8,169 nt of DNA from Allobrachymonas sp. (GCA_030538335.1 JAUNUE010000074.1:1-8169); one strand, 5' to 3'; numbered from the stretch's first letter, positions 1 through 6,755 are shown. Notes: generated from the letters alone by a model not told the origin. A program made the numbers and translations.

Positions 1-913
1 GTGCCCATTGCATGCTGTTGTCTATATGGGCACTGGTGTTGTTTTGTTGCGCCCAGTCTCCCGCCAGCCGTGCGGCCTCCCATGCGGAGCAGGCCAGGAT
101 GAGGTGGTCGTAACCGTCGCTGGCTGCGTGCTGGCTGCTTGAAAGGTGCCAGCGGTGCTGCGCCGTTTTTTGCAGGGCCACCACCCGTTGGCCCAGCGCC
201 AGCCGAGCGCCTGCCGCCTGCAGCCAGGCCAGCGTGGGTTCTGGCAAAACCTGGCCAAAGGGCACAAGCGCAATCAGCGCGTCTGATGATTGGGGTTGGC
301 TCAGCAGGGCATCGTGCAGCACGCGCAAAAAGACTGCGCCGCTGGTGTGCTCAGGCGCGCTGTTGAAGGCGGCTACACACAGCGGCACGATCAGGCTGCG
401 CATCACCTGTTCTCCCAAACCTTGGCACACATCGGCCACGGTGTGGTGGGCAGGACAGGTGAAGGCCTGAAGCTGCCAGCGGGCAGCGGTGGTGAGGAAG
501 CGGTATTTCTCTGCCCAACTCCAGCCCCTGGCCTGCATAACTGCCTGCAGCACGGCCAGTTGTGGCGTAAAAGCCTTGGCAGGCAGCCGCAAGCCATGCC
601 CTTCGGGCGTGCGCAGATCCAGCGGCAGGCGCAGCAGCAGGCGCTGTGGGTCTGCATGCACGGTGCGCATCAGATCGAGCGTGGCGTTGTAGGCACCCAG
701 CAAGATGTGCTGGCCGTTGTCCAGTGCCGCGCCCGGCACATCGTTGCGCGGTACGCTGCGTGCCCGCCCGCCTGCCGTGCGGCTGGCTTCAAACAGCGTG
801 ACCTGTGCACCAAGCTGAACCGCCCGCACGGCGGCAGCACAACCGGCCCAGCCTGCGCCGACGATGGCGATATGGGGCGTGGATGTGCGCATGGAGTCGG
901 CAGGTATCGTCAT
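1..913 (-). CDS. hpnE: hydroxysqualene dehydroxylase HpnE (C-terminus beyond the window)
   Basis: HpnE is a FAD-dependent amine-oxidase-like flavoenzyme that reduces hydroxysqualene to squalene, the last step of the HpnCDE route. The frame is open from the ATG at 913 to the left edge and shows 304 residues, roughly two thirds of a family protein of about 420-450. A Rossmann dinucleotide-binding motif GAGWAG lies at residues 19-24 after a hydrophobic strand (HIAIV). It is followed by an acidic residue at the end of the second strand (LFEAS, E42), a GGRARS motif at 48-53, and DNGQHILLGAY at 65-75, which is characteristic of this family. The ATG overlaps the hpnD stop codon (ATGA), so translation is probably coupled. 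A second in-frame ATG at 892 would remove seven residues and also keeps the whole Rossmann motif. The C-terminal FAD-contacting part cannot be checked. Confidence 0.93.
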   Translation of the reverse strand, partial: MTIPADSMRTSTPHIAIVGAGWAGCAAAVRAVQLGAQVTLFEASRTAGGRARSVPRNDVPGAALDNGQHILLGAYNATLDLMRTVHADPQRLLLRLPLDLRTPEGHGLRLPAKAFTPQLAVLQAVMQARGWSWAEKYRFLTTAARWQLQAFTCPAHHTVADVCQGLGEQVMRSLIVPLCVAAFNSAPEHTSGAVFLRVLHDALLSQPQSSDALIALVPFGQVLPEPTLAWLQAAGARLALGQRVVALQKTAQHRWHLSSSQHAASDGYDHLILACSAWEAARLAGDWAQQNNTSAHIDNSMQWA

Positions 914-1776
914 GCAGGCATGCGCCCCAGCGCCTGCACTTTCCACGCCAGCCAGAACTTGCGCAGTGGTGTCAGCACAGTGCGGCGGTCAAGCACCTGA
1001 AAGCCGTCTTTTTCGATTTCGCACAACAGGTCGCGGTAGATGGCGGCCATCATCAAGCCCGGTTTTTGCGCGCGCCGGTCGGCAGCGGGCAGCAGGGCCA
1101 GGGCTTCTGCGTAACATTGGTGCGCCTGCGCAGCCTGATGGCGCATCAGCTCCACAAACGCCGGGCTGTGCTGGCGTTGCAGCAGGCTGGCTTCGCTCAC
1201 GCCAAAGCGCTGGCATTCGTCAGCAGGCAGGTAGATGCGCCCGCGTAGCGCATCTTCGCCCACATCGCGGATGATGTTGGTGAGTTGCAGCGCACGGCCC
1301 AAGCGGTGCGCGTAATCGGTGGTGGCCGCTTGCGTTTGGCCGAAGATGCGCGCCGACACTTCGCCGACGATGCCTGCCACCAGATGGCAATACTGTTGCA
1401 GCGCTTCGCGGGTTTCGTAACGGTGCGCATGCAGATCCATATGGCAGCCTTCGACCACGGCAAGCAGGTGCCGGGCTTCAATGCCAAATTGCGCGGCGTG
1501 CGGTAGCAGCGCCTGGGTCACAGGGTGGCTGGGCTTGCCTGCGTAAGCCTGTTCCACTTCCTGTGCCCACCAGCCGAGTTTGGCCGCAGCCACCTCCGGC
1601 TCTAAGGCCTCATCCACCACATCGTCCACTTCGCGGCAAAAGGCGTAGAAGGCGGTGATGGTGGCGCGCTCTTGCGGTGGCAGGAACAGGAAGGCGTAGT
1701 AAAAGCTGCTGCCCGCCGCGGCGGTTTTTTGCTGGACGTAGGCTTGGGGCGAAGCGGCTGGCGCGGGTGAAGACAT
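910..1776 (-). CDS. hpnD: presqualene diphosphate synthase HpnD
   Basis: HpnD is a squalene/phytoene synthase family enzyme that condenses two farnesyl diphosphates into presqualene diphosphate. The product is 288 residues, normal for the family, and all alpha-helical in character. The first aspartate-rich Mg-diphosphate site is DDVVDE at 51-56, preceded by the typical FYAFCREV. The second is NIIRDVGED at 167-175, followed by RGRIYLPADE. FYYAFLFLP near residue 25 and GLMMAAIYRDLL near 240 are also typical of the HpnD branch. Arg in NIIRD distinguishes it from its neighbour HpnC, which has Gln there. The ATG at 1776 lacks a strong Shine-Dalgarno. The gene starts 71 bp after the hpnC stop and its TGA overlaps the hpnE start, consistent with one transcript hpnC-hpnD-hpnE. 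Phytoene synthase is the main alternative, but the hpn context argues against it. Confidence 0.93.
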   Translation of the reverse strand: MSSPAPAASPQAYVQQKTAAAGSSFYYAFLFLPPQERATITAFYAFCREVDDVVDEALEPEVAAAKLGWWAQEVEQAYAGKPSHPVTQALLPHAAQFGIEARHLLAVVEGCHMDLHAHRYETREALQQYCHLVAGIVGEVSARIFGQTQAATTDYAHRLGRALQLTNIIRDVGEDALRGRIYLPADECQRFGVSEASLLQRQHSPAFVELMRHQAAQAHQCYAEALALLPAADRRAQKPGLMMAAIYRDLLCEIEKDGFQVLDRRTVLTPLRKFWLAWKVQALGRMPA

Positions 1777-1847
1777 GGTTTCAATACAGAAAAACAGGAG
1801 CCGCTTGCGCAGCCATGCGCCGATTGTGCCGCATGCGCAGCAGGTGC

Positions 1848-2735
1848 CTAGGGCAAAAGCTGTTTGCCCAATCCGCGAGCGGCTACCAGCAGCCAGTCGC
1901 CCAGATGCAGCACAGGCCGGGTGGTAACGGCTGCAGCGCCCAGGCGGCGTGTTTTCTGCCCGATGCGCCAGCCACCCTGCACCACCATCTGCAATTCCAG
2001 CGCAGCCATGCGGCTGCCTTTGCGCGGGTGTTGTGCCAGTCGCCGGGGCAGGGGGCTGCCTTGCTGCATCAGCGCGTCGGTAGGGTCAAGCAGCGTTTGC
2101 AGCAGCCGGGCTTGTGCGTTTTTGCTTGCGGTTTGCGGCTGCCTGGGGTCAATGCCCAAAGGCTGGCATACCGATTCGGGCAGGTAATAGCGCTGGCGGG
2201 CAATATCCACCGAAATATCCTGCCAGAAGTTGTAGTACTGCAAGGCGGTGCAGATGGCGTCGCTTTGCGCCAGGCTTTCGGCATCGTCGATGCCGTAGAG
2301 GTGCAGCATCAAACGGCCTACCGGGTTGGCCGAATGGCGGGCGTAATCGGCCAGTTCATCCCAATCAGCGTACACATGGCCGTTGGCGGTATGGCGCACG
2401 TCGCGCTCAAACGCCGTGATCAGGTCGTGCAGGGGTTGCTGCGGCAAGCTGTGTTGGCGGATGGCGGCTTGCAAAGGTTGCATGACCGCGTGCCAGGGCT
2501 GCCCGGATGCCACATCAGGCGATGCGCAGGCTGCGTTCAGTGCCTCGCGGTAGCCCTGCAGATTCGCCAGGCGTTGTTCCGCAGACGCATCCCCTTCGTC
2601 AGCCAGATCGTCTGCCGTGCGTGCAAAGTGGTACAGCGCCACCACAGCAGGTCGGATGGGCTGCGGGCACAGCCAGCCGGCCACGGGAAAATTCTCGTAA
2701 TGGGTGGAGGGGTGGTTGTCAGGGGCAGTGCGCAC
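1848..2735 (-). CDS. hpnC: hydroxysqualene synthase HpnC (GTG start preferred)
   Basis: HpnC is a squalene/phytoene synthase family enzyme that converts presqualene diphosphate to hydroxysqualene. Read from the GTG at 2735 it has 295 residues. The conserved HpnC N-terminal signature HYENFPVAGWL then lies at residues 12-22. The first Asp-rich motif is ADDLADE at 41-47, and the second is NFWQDISVD at 169-177, followed by RQRYYLPE. Gln in NFWQD is typical of HpnC. The frame stays open upstream to a TTG at 2819, giving 323 residues, but those 28 extra residues are partly encoded by a dispersed repeat and lie outside the conserved domain. No in-frame ATG precedes the conserved region, and neither start has a convincing Shine-Dalgarno, so the start is uncertain by 28 codons. 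It is the first gene of the hpnCDE run. Confidence 0.9.
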   Translation of the reverse strand: MRTAPDNHPSTHYENFPVAGWLCPQPIRPAVVALYHFARTADDLADEGDASAEQRLANLQGYREALNAACASPDVASGQPWHAVMQPLQAAIRQHSLPQQPLHDLITAFERDVRHTANGHVYADWDELADYARHSANPVGRLMLHLYGIDDAESLAQSDAICTALQYYNFWQDISVDIARQRYYLPESVCQPLGIDPRQPQTASKNAQARLLQTLLDPTDALMQQGSPLPRRLAQHPRKGSRMAALELQMVVQGGWRIGQKTRRLGAAAVTTRPVLHLGDWLLVAARGLGKQLLP

Positions 2736-2777
2736 GGCTGCTGCGAGTTGTTGGTCTGGTAGTCGGCAAATTGTGAG

Positions 2778-2868
2778 CCGTTCGCCTTGAGGTATCGAAG
2801 GGCCAAACGATGGGGCCAAGGCTTCGATACCCTTCGACTTTGCTCAGGACAGGCCTCAGCCCGAACGG
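2778..2868. repeat. dispersed palindromic repeat of the CTTCGA/CTCAG/CGAACGG type
   Basis: This is an imperfect inverted repeat. The left arm begins CCGTTCGCCTTGAGG (2778-2792) and the right arm ends CCTCAGCCCGAACGG, whose reverse complement matches the left arm at 12 of 15 positions. An inner perfect 10-bp arm pair GGTATCGAAG (2791-2800) and CTTCGATACC (2822-2831) encloses a further GGCC/GGCC pair. The right half also contains CCCTTCGACTTTGCTCAGG. From general knowledge, elements built from CCCTTCGAC...CTCAG...CGAACGG blocks are scattered through intergenic regions of many betaproteobacterial genomes. Only one copy lies in this window, so dispersal is inferred, not seen. It lies between tRNA-Leu and hpnC, and transcription from either would run through it as a stable RNA hairpin. 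Confidence 0.75.
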
Positions 2869-2910
2869 GTCAAGAGGCAATGGCCTGGTTGTTTTTGGAA
2901 ACCGTTTTAG

Positions 2911-2997
2911 TGGTGCGCGGAGCCGGACTCGAACCGGCACACCATTGCTGGCGTCAGGACCTAAACCTGGTGCGTCTACCAATTTCGCCACCCGCGC
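2911..2997 (-). tRNA. tRNA-Leu, anticodon UAG, CCA encoded
   Basis: On the minus strand the acceptor stem begins GCGCGGG at 2997 and pairs with TCCGCGC near the 3' end, with a G-T wobble at the last pair. Discriminator A and an encoded CCA (2913-2911) follow. The D-arm region GTGGCGAAATTGGTAGACGC is the leucine tRNA pattern. The anticodon loop TTTAGGT places anticodon TAG at 2963-2961. The long variable arm (CGCCAGCAATGGTG) marks a class II tRNA, and the T loop reads GGTTCGAGTCC. Length is 87 nt with CCA. As drawn, the outer pair of the anticodon stem (CCAGG against CCTGA) is a C-A mismatch. It reads CUA codons and, through wobble, other CUN leucine codons. Confidence 0.96.
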
Positions 2998-3004
2998 AGG
3001 CCCC

Positions 3005-3027
3005 GCCAAGGGCTTGGGTGCCTTGGC
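3005..3027 (-). other. 7-bp perfect hairpin between decarboxylase and tRNA-Leu
   Basis: GCCAAGG (3005-3011) and CCTTGGC (3021-3027) form a perfect 7-bp stem with a 9-nt loop. It lies 29 bp after the decarboxylase stop and ends 7 bp before the tRNA 5' end. No T-run follows on the minus strand, so it is not a canonical intrinsic terminator. It could be a Rho-dependent or weak terminator, or part of the tRNA 5' leader. Confidence 0.4.
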
Positions 3028-3042
3028 AAAGGGGAATTGCGC

Positions 3043-3048
3043 ATTCTA
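3043..3048 (-). promoter_or_regulatory. -10-like element for tRNA-Leu
   Basis: On the minus strand TAGAAT is followed at once by GCGC, a GC-rich discriminator of the kind found at stable-RNA promoters. Transcription would begin near 3036, about 39 nt before the tRNA. No good -35 hexamer is seen 16-18 bp upstream, which falls inside the decarboxylase 3' end, so the call rests on the -10 and its position. Confidence 0.4.
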
Positions 3049-3056
3049 GCTTAAGG

Positions 3057-5372
3057 CTATGCCGTTTTGGGCGCTGCCGTTTGCCGGATGCAGTCGGCAA
3101 ACAGCGAGACATTGCCCTTGTTGTCCACCTCTTCCACCAGGCCGTGGATGTCGGTCTCGAACCCAGGGCATTCCTGCGAAAACACGCGCGAGAATTTTAG
3201 GTAATCGACGATTTTCTTGTTGAACACCTCGCCCGGAATCAGCAGGGGAATGCCCGGCGGATACGGCGTGACCAGGCTGGTGGTGATGCGGCCTTCCAGT
3301 TCATCCACCGGCACGCGCTCGGTCTGGCGGCGGGCTATTGCCGCGTAGGCATCGGCCGGGCGCATGGCGGGGGTGAGGTCGCTCAAATACATGTCGGTGG
3401 TGAGGCGCGCAATGCCGTGGCGCGAATACATCTGGTGCACCATCTGGCACATGTCTTTCAGGCCCATGTGCTGGTAGCGTGCGCCGCCTGCGCGGCCTGC
3501 CATCTGTGCGCAGAACTCGGGCATGACGCGCCACATCGGCTGGTTCTTGTCGTGGTCGTCCTTGAACTGCTGCAGGGCTGTGACCAGTGTGTTCCACCGG
3601 CCCTTGGTGATGCCGATGGTGAACATGATGAAGAAGCTGTAGAGGCCGGTTTTTTCCACCACCACGCCGTGCTCGGCCAGGTATTTGGTGACGATGCTGG
3701 CGGGGATGCCTGTTTTCTCAAACCGCCCGTCCATGTTCAGGCCCGGCGTGACCACCGTGCACTTGATCGGATCGAGCATGTTGAAGCCCGCGGCCAGGTT
3801 GCCAAAGCCGTGCCAGTTGGCGCTTTTGGTGGTGCCTACTTTCAAGATCCAGTCTTGCGCACGACCTATGCCTTCGTCTACCAGCCGGTCTGGCCCCCAC
3901 ACCTTGAACCACCAGTCGGTCCTGCCAAAATCTTCATCCACCTTGCGCATGGCGCGGCGGAAGTCGAGCGATTCCGACAGGCTTTCTTCCACCAGCGCGG
4001 TGCCGCCCGGCGGCTCCATCATGGCTGCAGCCACGTCGCAGCTCGCGATGATGCTGTACTGCGGGCTGGTGGAAGTGTGCATCAGATAGGCTTCATTGAA
4101 CAGATGCCGATCAAGCGCTTGCGTTTGCGCATCCTGCACCAGCACATGGCTGGCCTGGCTGATGCCTGCCAGCAGTTTGTGCACCGATTGGGTGGAGTAC
4201 ACCACCGAATGCTTGGGGCGCGGCCGCTTTTTGCCCATGGCGTGAAAGGGGCCGTAGAAGGAATGGAAGGCCGCGTGCGGCAACCAGGCCTCGTCAAAAT
4301 GCAGGTTGTCGACGTAGCCGTCGAGCGTTTTCTTGATGACCTCGGTGTTGTAGAGCACACCGTCGTAGGTGGATTGCGTGAGGCTCAGGATGCGCGGCTT
4401 CACAGTCTTGGCATCTACGCCTTTGAGCAGTGGGTTGCGCGCAATCTTGGCGCGGATGCGTGCCGGTTCAAACTCGCTTTTGGGAATCGGGCCGATGATG
4501 CCGTAGTGGTTGCGCGTGGGGCGCAGAAACACCGGAACCGCACCCGTCATGATGATGCTGTGCAGAATCGATTTGTGGCAGTTGCGGTCGACCACCACCA
4601 CATCGCCCGGCGCCACGTTATGGTGCCACACGATCTTGTTCGATGTGGAGGTGCCGTTGGTGACGAAAAAGCAATGGTCGGCATTGAAAATGCGCGCAGC
4701 ATTGCGCTCGCTTTCGCCAATCGCGCCGTTGTGGTCGAGCAGTTGGCCGAGCTCTTCCACCGAGTTGCACACGTCGGCACGCAGCATGTTTTCGCCGTAA
4801 AACTGGTGATACATCTGGCCGATGGGGCTTTTCAAAAACGCCACGCCGCCCGAGTGCCCAGGGCAGTGCCACGAGTACGAGCCGTCTTCAGCATAGTCAA
4901 GCAACGCCTTGAAAAACGGCGGCTGGATGCCTTCAAGGTAAGACTTGGCCTCGCGGATGATGTGCTTGGCCACAAACTCCGGCGTGTCTTCGAACATGTG
5001 GATGAATCCATGCAGTTCGCGCAAGATGTCATTCGGCAGATGCTGGCTGGTCTTGGTCTCACCGTGCAGATAGATGGGCACGTCTTCGTTCTTGCGGCGC
5101 ACTTCGCTGATGAAGCTGCGCAGATTCACTACGGCAGGCGGCGGCAGCCCCGGTTCATCGGCCAGAAATTCCTCATCGTCAATCGACAGAATGAAAGCGC
5201 TGGCACGGCTTTGCTGCTGGGCAAACTGACTCAGGTCGCCGTAGCTGGTGACGCCCACTACCTCAAAGCCCTCTGCTTCAATGGCTTCGGCCAATGCGCG
5301 GATGCCCAAGCCCGAGGTGTTGTCAGAGCGGTAGTCTTCGTCGATGATGACAATGGGGAAGCGGAATTTCAA
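3057..5372 (-). CDS. Orn/Lys/Arg decarboxylase, AdiA-type (PLP fold type I), TTG start
   Basis: This is a cytoplasmic PLP-dependent basic amino-acid decarboxylase making a polyamine or diamine (agmatine, cadaverine or putrescine). Read from TTG at 5372 it has 771 residues, close to E. coli AdiA (about 755). Domains in order are an N-terminal response-regulator-like wing (about 1-125, beginning KFRFPIVIIDEDYRSD), the PLP domain, and the C-terminal domain. WHCPGHSGG lies at 168-176, DRNCHKS at 262-268, HFDEAW with the pyridine-binding Asp at 360, STQSVHKLL with the Schiff-base lysine at 399, and TPYPPGIPLL at 702-711. The block EKTGIPASIVTKYLAEHGVV and the later ITKGRWNTLV resemble biodegradative arginine decarboxylase more than LdcI, but substrate cannot be settled by eye. 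The frame is open up to a GTG at 5459, but the TTG has GGAG eight bases upstream and starts exactly at the conserved domain. No antiporter gene adjoins it in the window. It follows prfA by 101 bp. Confidence 0.92.
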   Translation of the reverse strand: MKFRFPIVIIDEDYRSDNTSGLGIRALAEAIEAEGFEVVGVTSYGDLSQFAQQQSRASAFILSIDDEEFLADEPGLPPPAVVNLRSFISEVRRKNEDVPIYLHGETKTSQHLPNDILRELHGFIHMFEDTPEFVAKHIIREAKSYLEGIQPPFFKALLDYAEDGSYSWHCPGHSGGVAFLKSPIGQMYHQFYGENMLRADVCNSVEELGQLLDHNGAIGESERNAARIFNADHCFFVTNGTSTSNKIVWHHNVAPGDVVVVDRNCHKSILHSIIMTGAVPVFLRPTRNHYGIIGPIPKSEFEPARIRAKIARNPLLKGVDAKTVKPRILSLTQSTYDGVLYNTEVIKKTLDGYVDNLHFDEAWLPHAAFHSFYGPFHAMGKKRPRPKHSVVYSTQSVHKLLAGISQASHVLVQDAQTQALDRHLFNEAYLMHTSTSPQYSIIASCDVAAAMMEPPGGTALVEESLSESLDFRRAMRKVDEDFGRTDWWFKVWGPDRLVDEGIGRAQDWILKVGTTKSANWHGFGNLAAGFNMLDPIKCTVVTPGLNMDGRFEKTGIPASIVTKYLAEHGVVVEKTGLYSFFIMFTIGITKGRWNTLVTALQQFKDDHDKNQPMWRVMPEFCAQMAGRAGGARYQHMGLKDMCQMVHQMYSRHGIARLTTDMYLSDLTPAMRPADAYAAIARRQTERVPVDELEGRITTSLVTPYPPGIPLLIPGEVFNKKIVDYLKFSRVFSQECPGFETDIHGLVEEVDNKGNVSLFADCIRQTAAPKTA

Positions 5373-5380
5373 GGCTTGAT

Positions 5381-5384
5381 CTCC
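5381..5384 (-). promoter_or_regulatory. Shine-Dalgarno fixing the decarboxylase TTG start
   Basis: The minus strand reads CTGGAGATCAAGCC and then TTG at 5372. GGAG with an 8-nt spacer is the only well-placed ribosome binding site upstream of the conserved N-terminus. It argues against the 29-codon extension to the GTG at 5459. Confidence 0.7.
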
Positions 5385-5415
5385 AGAAAAAAGCTTGTTG
5401 TGGGCGGGTTCTTCA

Positions 5416-5433
5416 GCGCAATTGCGCATCATA
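5416..5433 (-). promoter_or_regulatory. putative decarboxylase promoter -10 with adjoining 12-bp palindrome
   Basis: On the minus strand TATGAT (5433-5428) is followed by GCGCAATTGCGC, a perfect 12-bp palindrome (5427-5416). A transcript would start near 5421, leaving an untranslated leader of about 49 nt before the TTG. The -10 plus the following bases (TATGATGCGCAATT) match the tRNA-Leu -10 region at 12 of 14 positions. No clear -35 is seen. The palindrome could be an operator or simply a GC-rich discriminator. Confidence 0.35.
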
Positions 5434-5473
5434 CGGCTTGCGCATGACGCCGTTGCCACTGTGTTGCCGCTGC

Positions 5474-6577
5474 TTACGCATTGATTTCCAGCTCGGCCAG
5501 TTGTTCGGCTTCGCGGGCCTGGCGCAGTGCTGCCAGCACTTCACCCAGATCGCCTTCCATTACGTAGGCCAGCTTGTACAGCGTGAGGTTGATGCGGTGG
5601 TCGGTCAGCCGCCCTTGTGGAAAGTTGTAGGTGCGGATGCGGTCGCCGCGGTCGCCGCTGCCGACCAGCCCCTTGCGCAGCGCGGCTTCTTTGGCGGCGC
5701 GCTCGCTGCGCTCTTTTTCCTGGATGCGCGCCTGCAACACTTGCAAGGCCTTGGCCTTGTTGCTGTGCTGGCTGCGGCCATCCTGGCATTCGGCAACTAT
5801 CCCTGTGGGCAGGTGCACCACGCGCACGGCCGAGTCGGTCTTGTTGATATGCTGGCCGCCAGCGCCACTGGCGCGGAAGGTGTCGATGCGCAAATCGGCC
5901 GGGTTGAGTTGCACGGCCTGCGTGGGGTCGGGTTCGGGCATTACGGCCACAGTACAGGCACTGGTGTGGATGCGGCCTTGCGCTTCGGTTTCGGGCACGC
6001 GCTGCACGCGGTGGCCGCCTGATTCAAACATCAGGGTGCCGTACACGCCGGTGTGCGTGTCGCTGCTGTGGGCGCCCTCCATGCGCAGCACAATTTCCTT
6101 GTAGCCGCCCAGTTCGGCGGGCGATTCGCTCATGGTTTCCACGCGCCAGCCCTGTGCTTCGGCATAGCGCGTATACATGCGTGCCAGGTCGCCGGCAAAC
6201 AGGGCCGACTCGTCGCCGCCTGTGCCGGCGCGGATTTCAAGGTAAGCAGGGCGGGCTTCGTCAGGGTCTTTGGGCAACAGCAAGCGTTGCAGCTCGTCTT
6301 CAAGCTCCAGCAGTTCGGCTTCGCCACTGGTGATTTCTTCTTCCGCCAGGGCGGCCATGTCGGCATCTTCAAGTAGCTCACGTGCAGCCTCCACATCGCG
6401 TTGCACCTGCTGGTAGCGTTGCCAGCGTCCGGCAATCTGCGTCACTTCATTGTGCTCGCGCGACAGGGCCAGGAACTTGTCCATGTCCTGCATGATGTCT
6501 TCGCGGCTGAGCAGAAAGTCAAGCTCGCTCAGGCGTTCGGCAAAGCGGAGGAGTTGGGTACGAAGGAAAGGTTTCAC
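5474..6577 (-). CDS. prfA: peptide chain release factor 1 (RF1)
   Basis: RF1 recognises UAA and UAG in the ribosomal A site and triggers peptidyl-tRNA hydrolysis. The 367 residues match the family (about 360). The N-terminal helical domain is followed by YLEIRAGTGGDESALFAGDL (112-131). The tripeptide anticodon is PET at 195-197 within RVPETEAQGRIHTSACTVAV. This is the PxT form that marks RF1, where RF2 has SPF. The catalytic GGQ is at 240-242 in ASGAGGQHINKTDSAVR, and it is the Gln methylated by PrmC in other bacteria. The start is GTG at 6577, since no in-frame ATG lies close upstream and the N-terminus KPFLRTQLLRFAERLSELDF fits the family. No Shine-Dalgarno is evident. The usual neighbours hemA and prmC are absent: upstream is a divergent rhodanese gene and downstream the decarboxylase. 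Confidence 0.96.
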   Translation of the reverse strand: MKPFLRTQLLRFAERLSELDFLLSREDIMQDMDKFLALSREHNEVTQIAGRWQRYQQVQRDVEAARELLEDADMAALAEEEITSGEAELLELEDELQRLLLPKDPDEARPAYLEIRAGTGGDESALFAGDLARMYTRYAEAQGWRVETMSESPAELGGYKEIVLRMEGAHSSDTHTGVYGTLMFESGGHRVQRVPETEAQGRIHTSACTVAVMPEPDPTQAVQLNPADLRIDTFRASGAGGQHINKTDSAVRVVHLPTGIVAECQDGRSQHSNKAKALQVLQARIQEKERSERAAKEAALRKGLVGSGDRGDRIRTYNFPQGRLTDHRINLTLYKLAYVMEGDLGEVLAALRQAREAEQLAELEINA

Positions 6578-6736
6578 AAAGCCATCATATAAATACCAAG
6601 CCTATATGCTACAGAGGGTCGACCATCTTGCCGGGCTTCGCATCTCTTTTTTGCACAAGTACGCTTCAGACGACAGCCTGTTTGTGCTTGCATTTGGCTG
6701 CCGCCAGTGGTGCACGGCAGGGTGTTCAGCGCGGAG

Positions 6737-6755
6737 TTGACACAGGCTCTAAAAT
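6737..6755 (+). promoter_or_regulatory. putative promoter elements for the rhodanese-grxC genes
   Basis: A consensus TTGACA (6737-6742) and a TAAAAT followed by ACGCG (6750-6755) lie just upstream of the rhodanese gene. They are only 7 bp apart and so cannot be the -35 and -10 of the same sigma70 promoter. TAAAAT is the more plausible -10, with transcription starting near 6762 and a 30-nt leader. Its -35 would then be weak. Confidence 0.35.

Noticed and set aside
1807..1837. GCGCA/TGCGC inverted bases in the hpnC-hpnD gap as a terminator
   Set aside because: The stems are only 5-6 bp with no T-run, in a GC-rich 71-bp gap. They are not distinguishable from chance.
1677..2762. Plus-strand open frame of 361 codons across hpnC
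   Set aside because: It is a shadow of hpnC and part of hpnD on the other strand, with low-complexity Arg/Gln/Ala composition and no recognisable motif.
2787..3200. Plus-strand open frame across the repeat and tRNA (containing LRLCSGQAS)
   Set aside because: This peptide is the usual spurious translation of the dispersed repeat, and the frame also reads through the tRNA gene antisense.
3417..5447. Very long plus-strand open frame (676 codons) opposite the decarboxylase
   Set aside because: It is antisense to a strongly supported gene and arises from GC-rich codon bias. Its translation shows no family signature or plausible start.
6665..6674. TTCAGACGAC, one mismatch from the reverse of the Neisseria DNA uptake core GCCGTCTGAA
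   Set aside because: It is a single imperfect copy in an organism that does not look like Neisseriaceae. A 9-of-10 match is easily due to chance.
6737..6742. Consensus TTGACA taken as the -35 of a full sigma70 promoter
   Set aside because: No -10-like hexamer is found 16-18 bp downstream, and the TAAAAT nearby is only 7 bp away. It was kept only as an element in a low-confidence promoter call.
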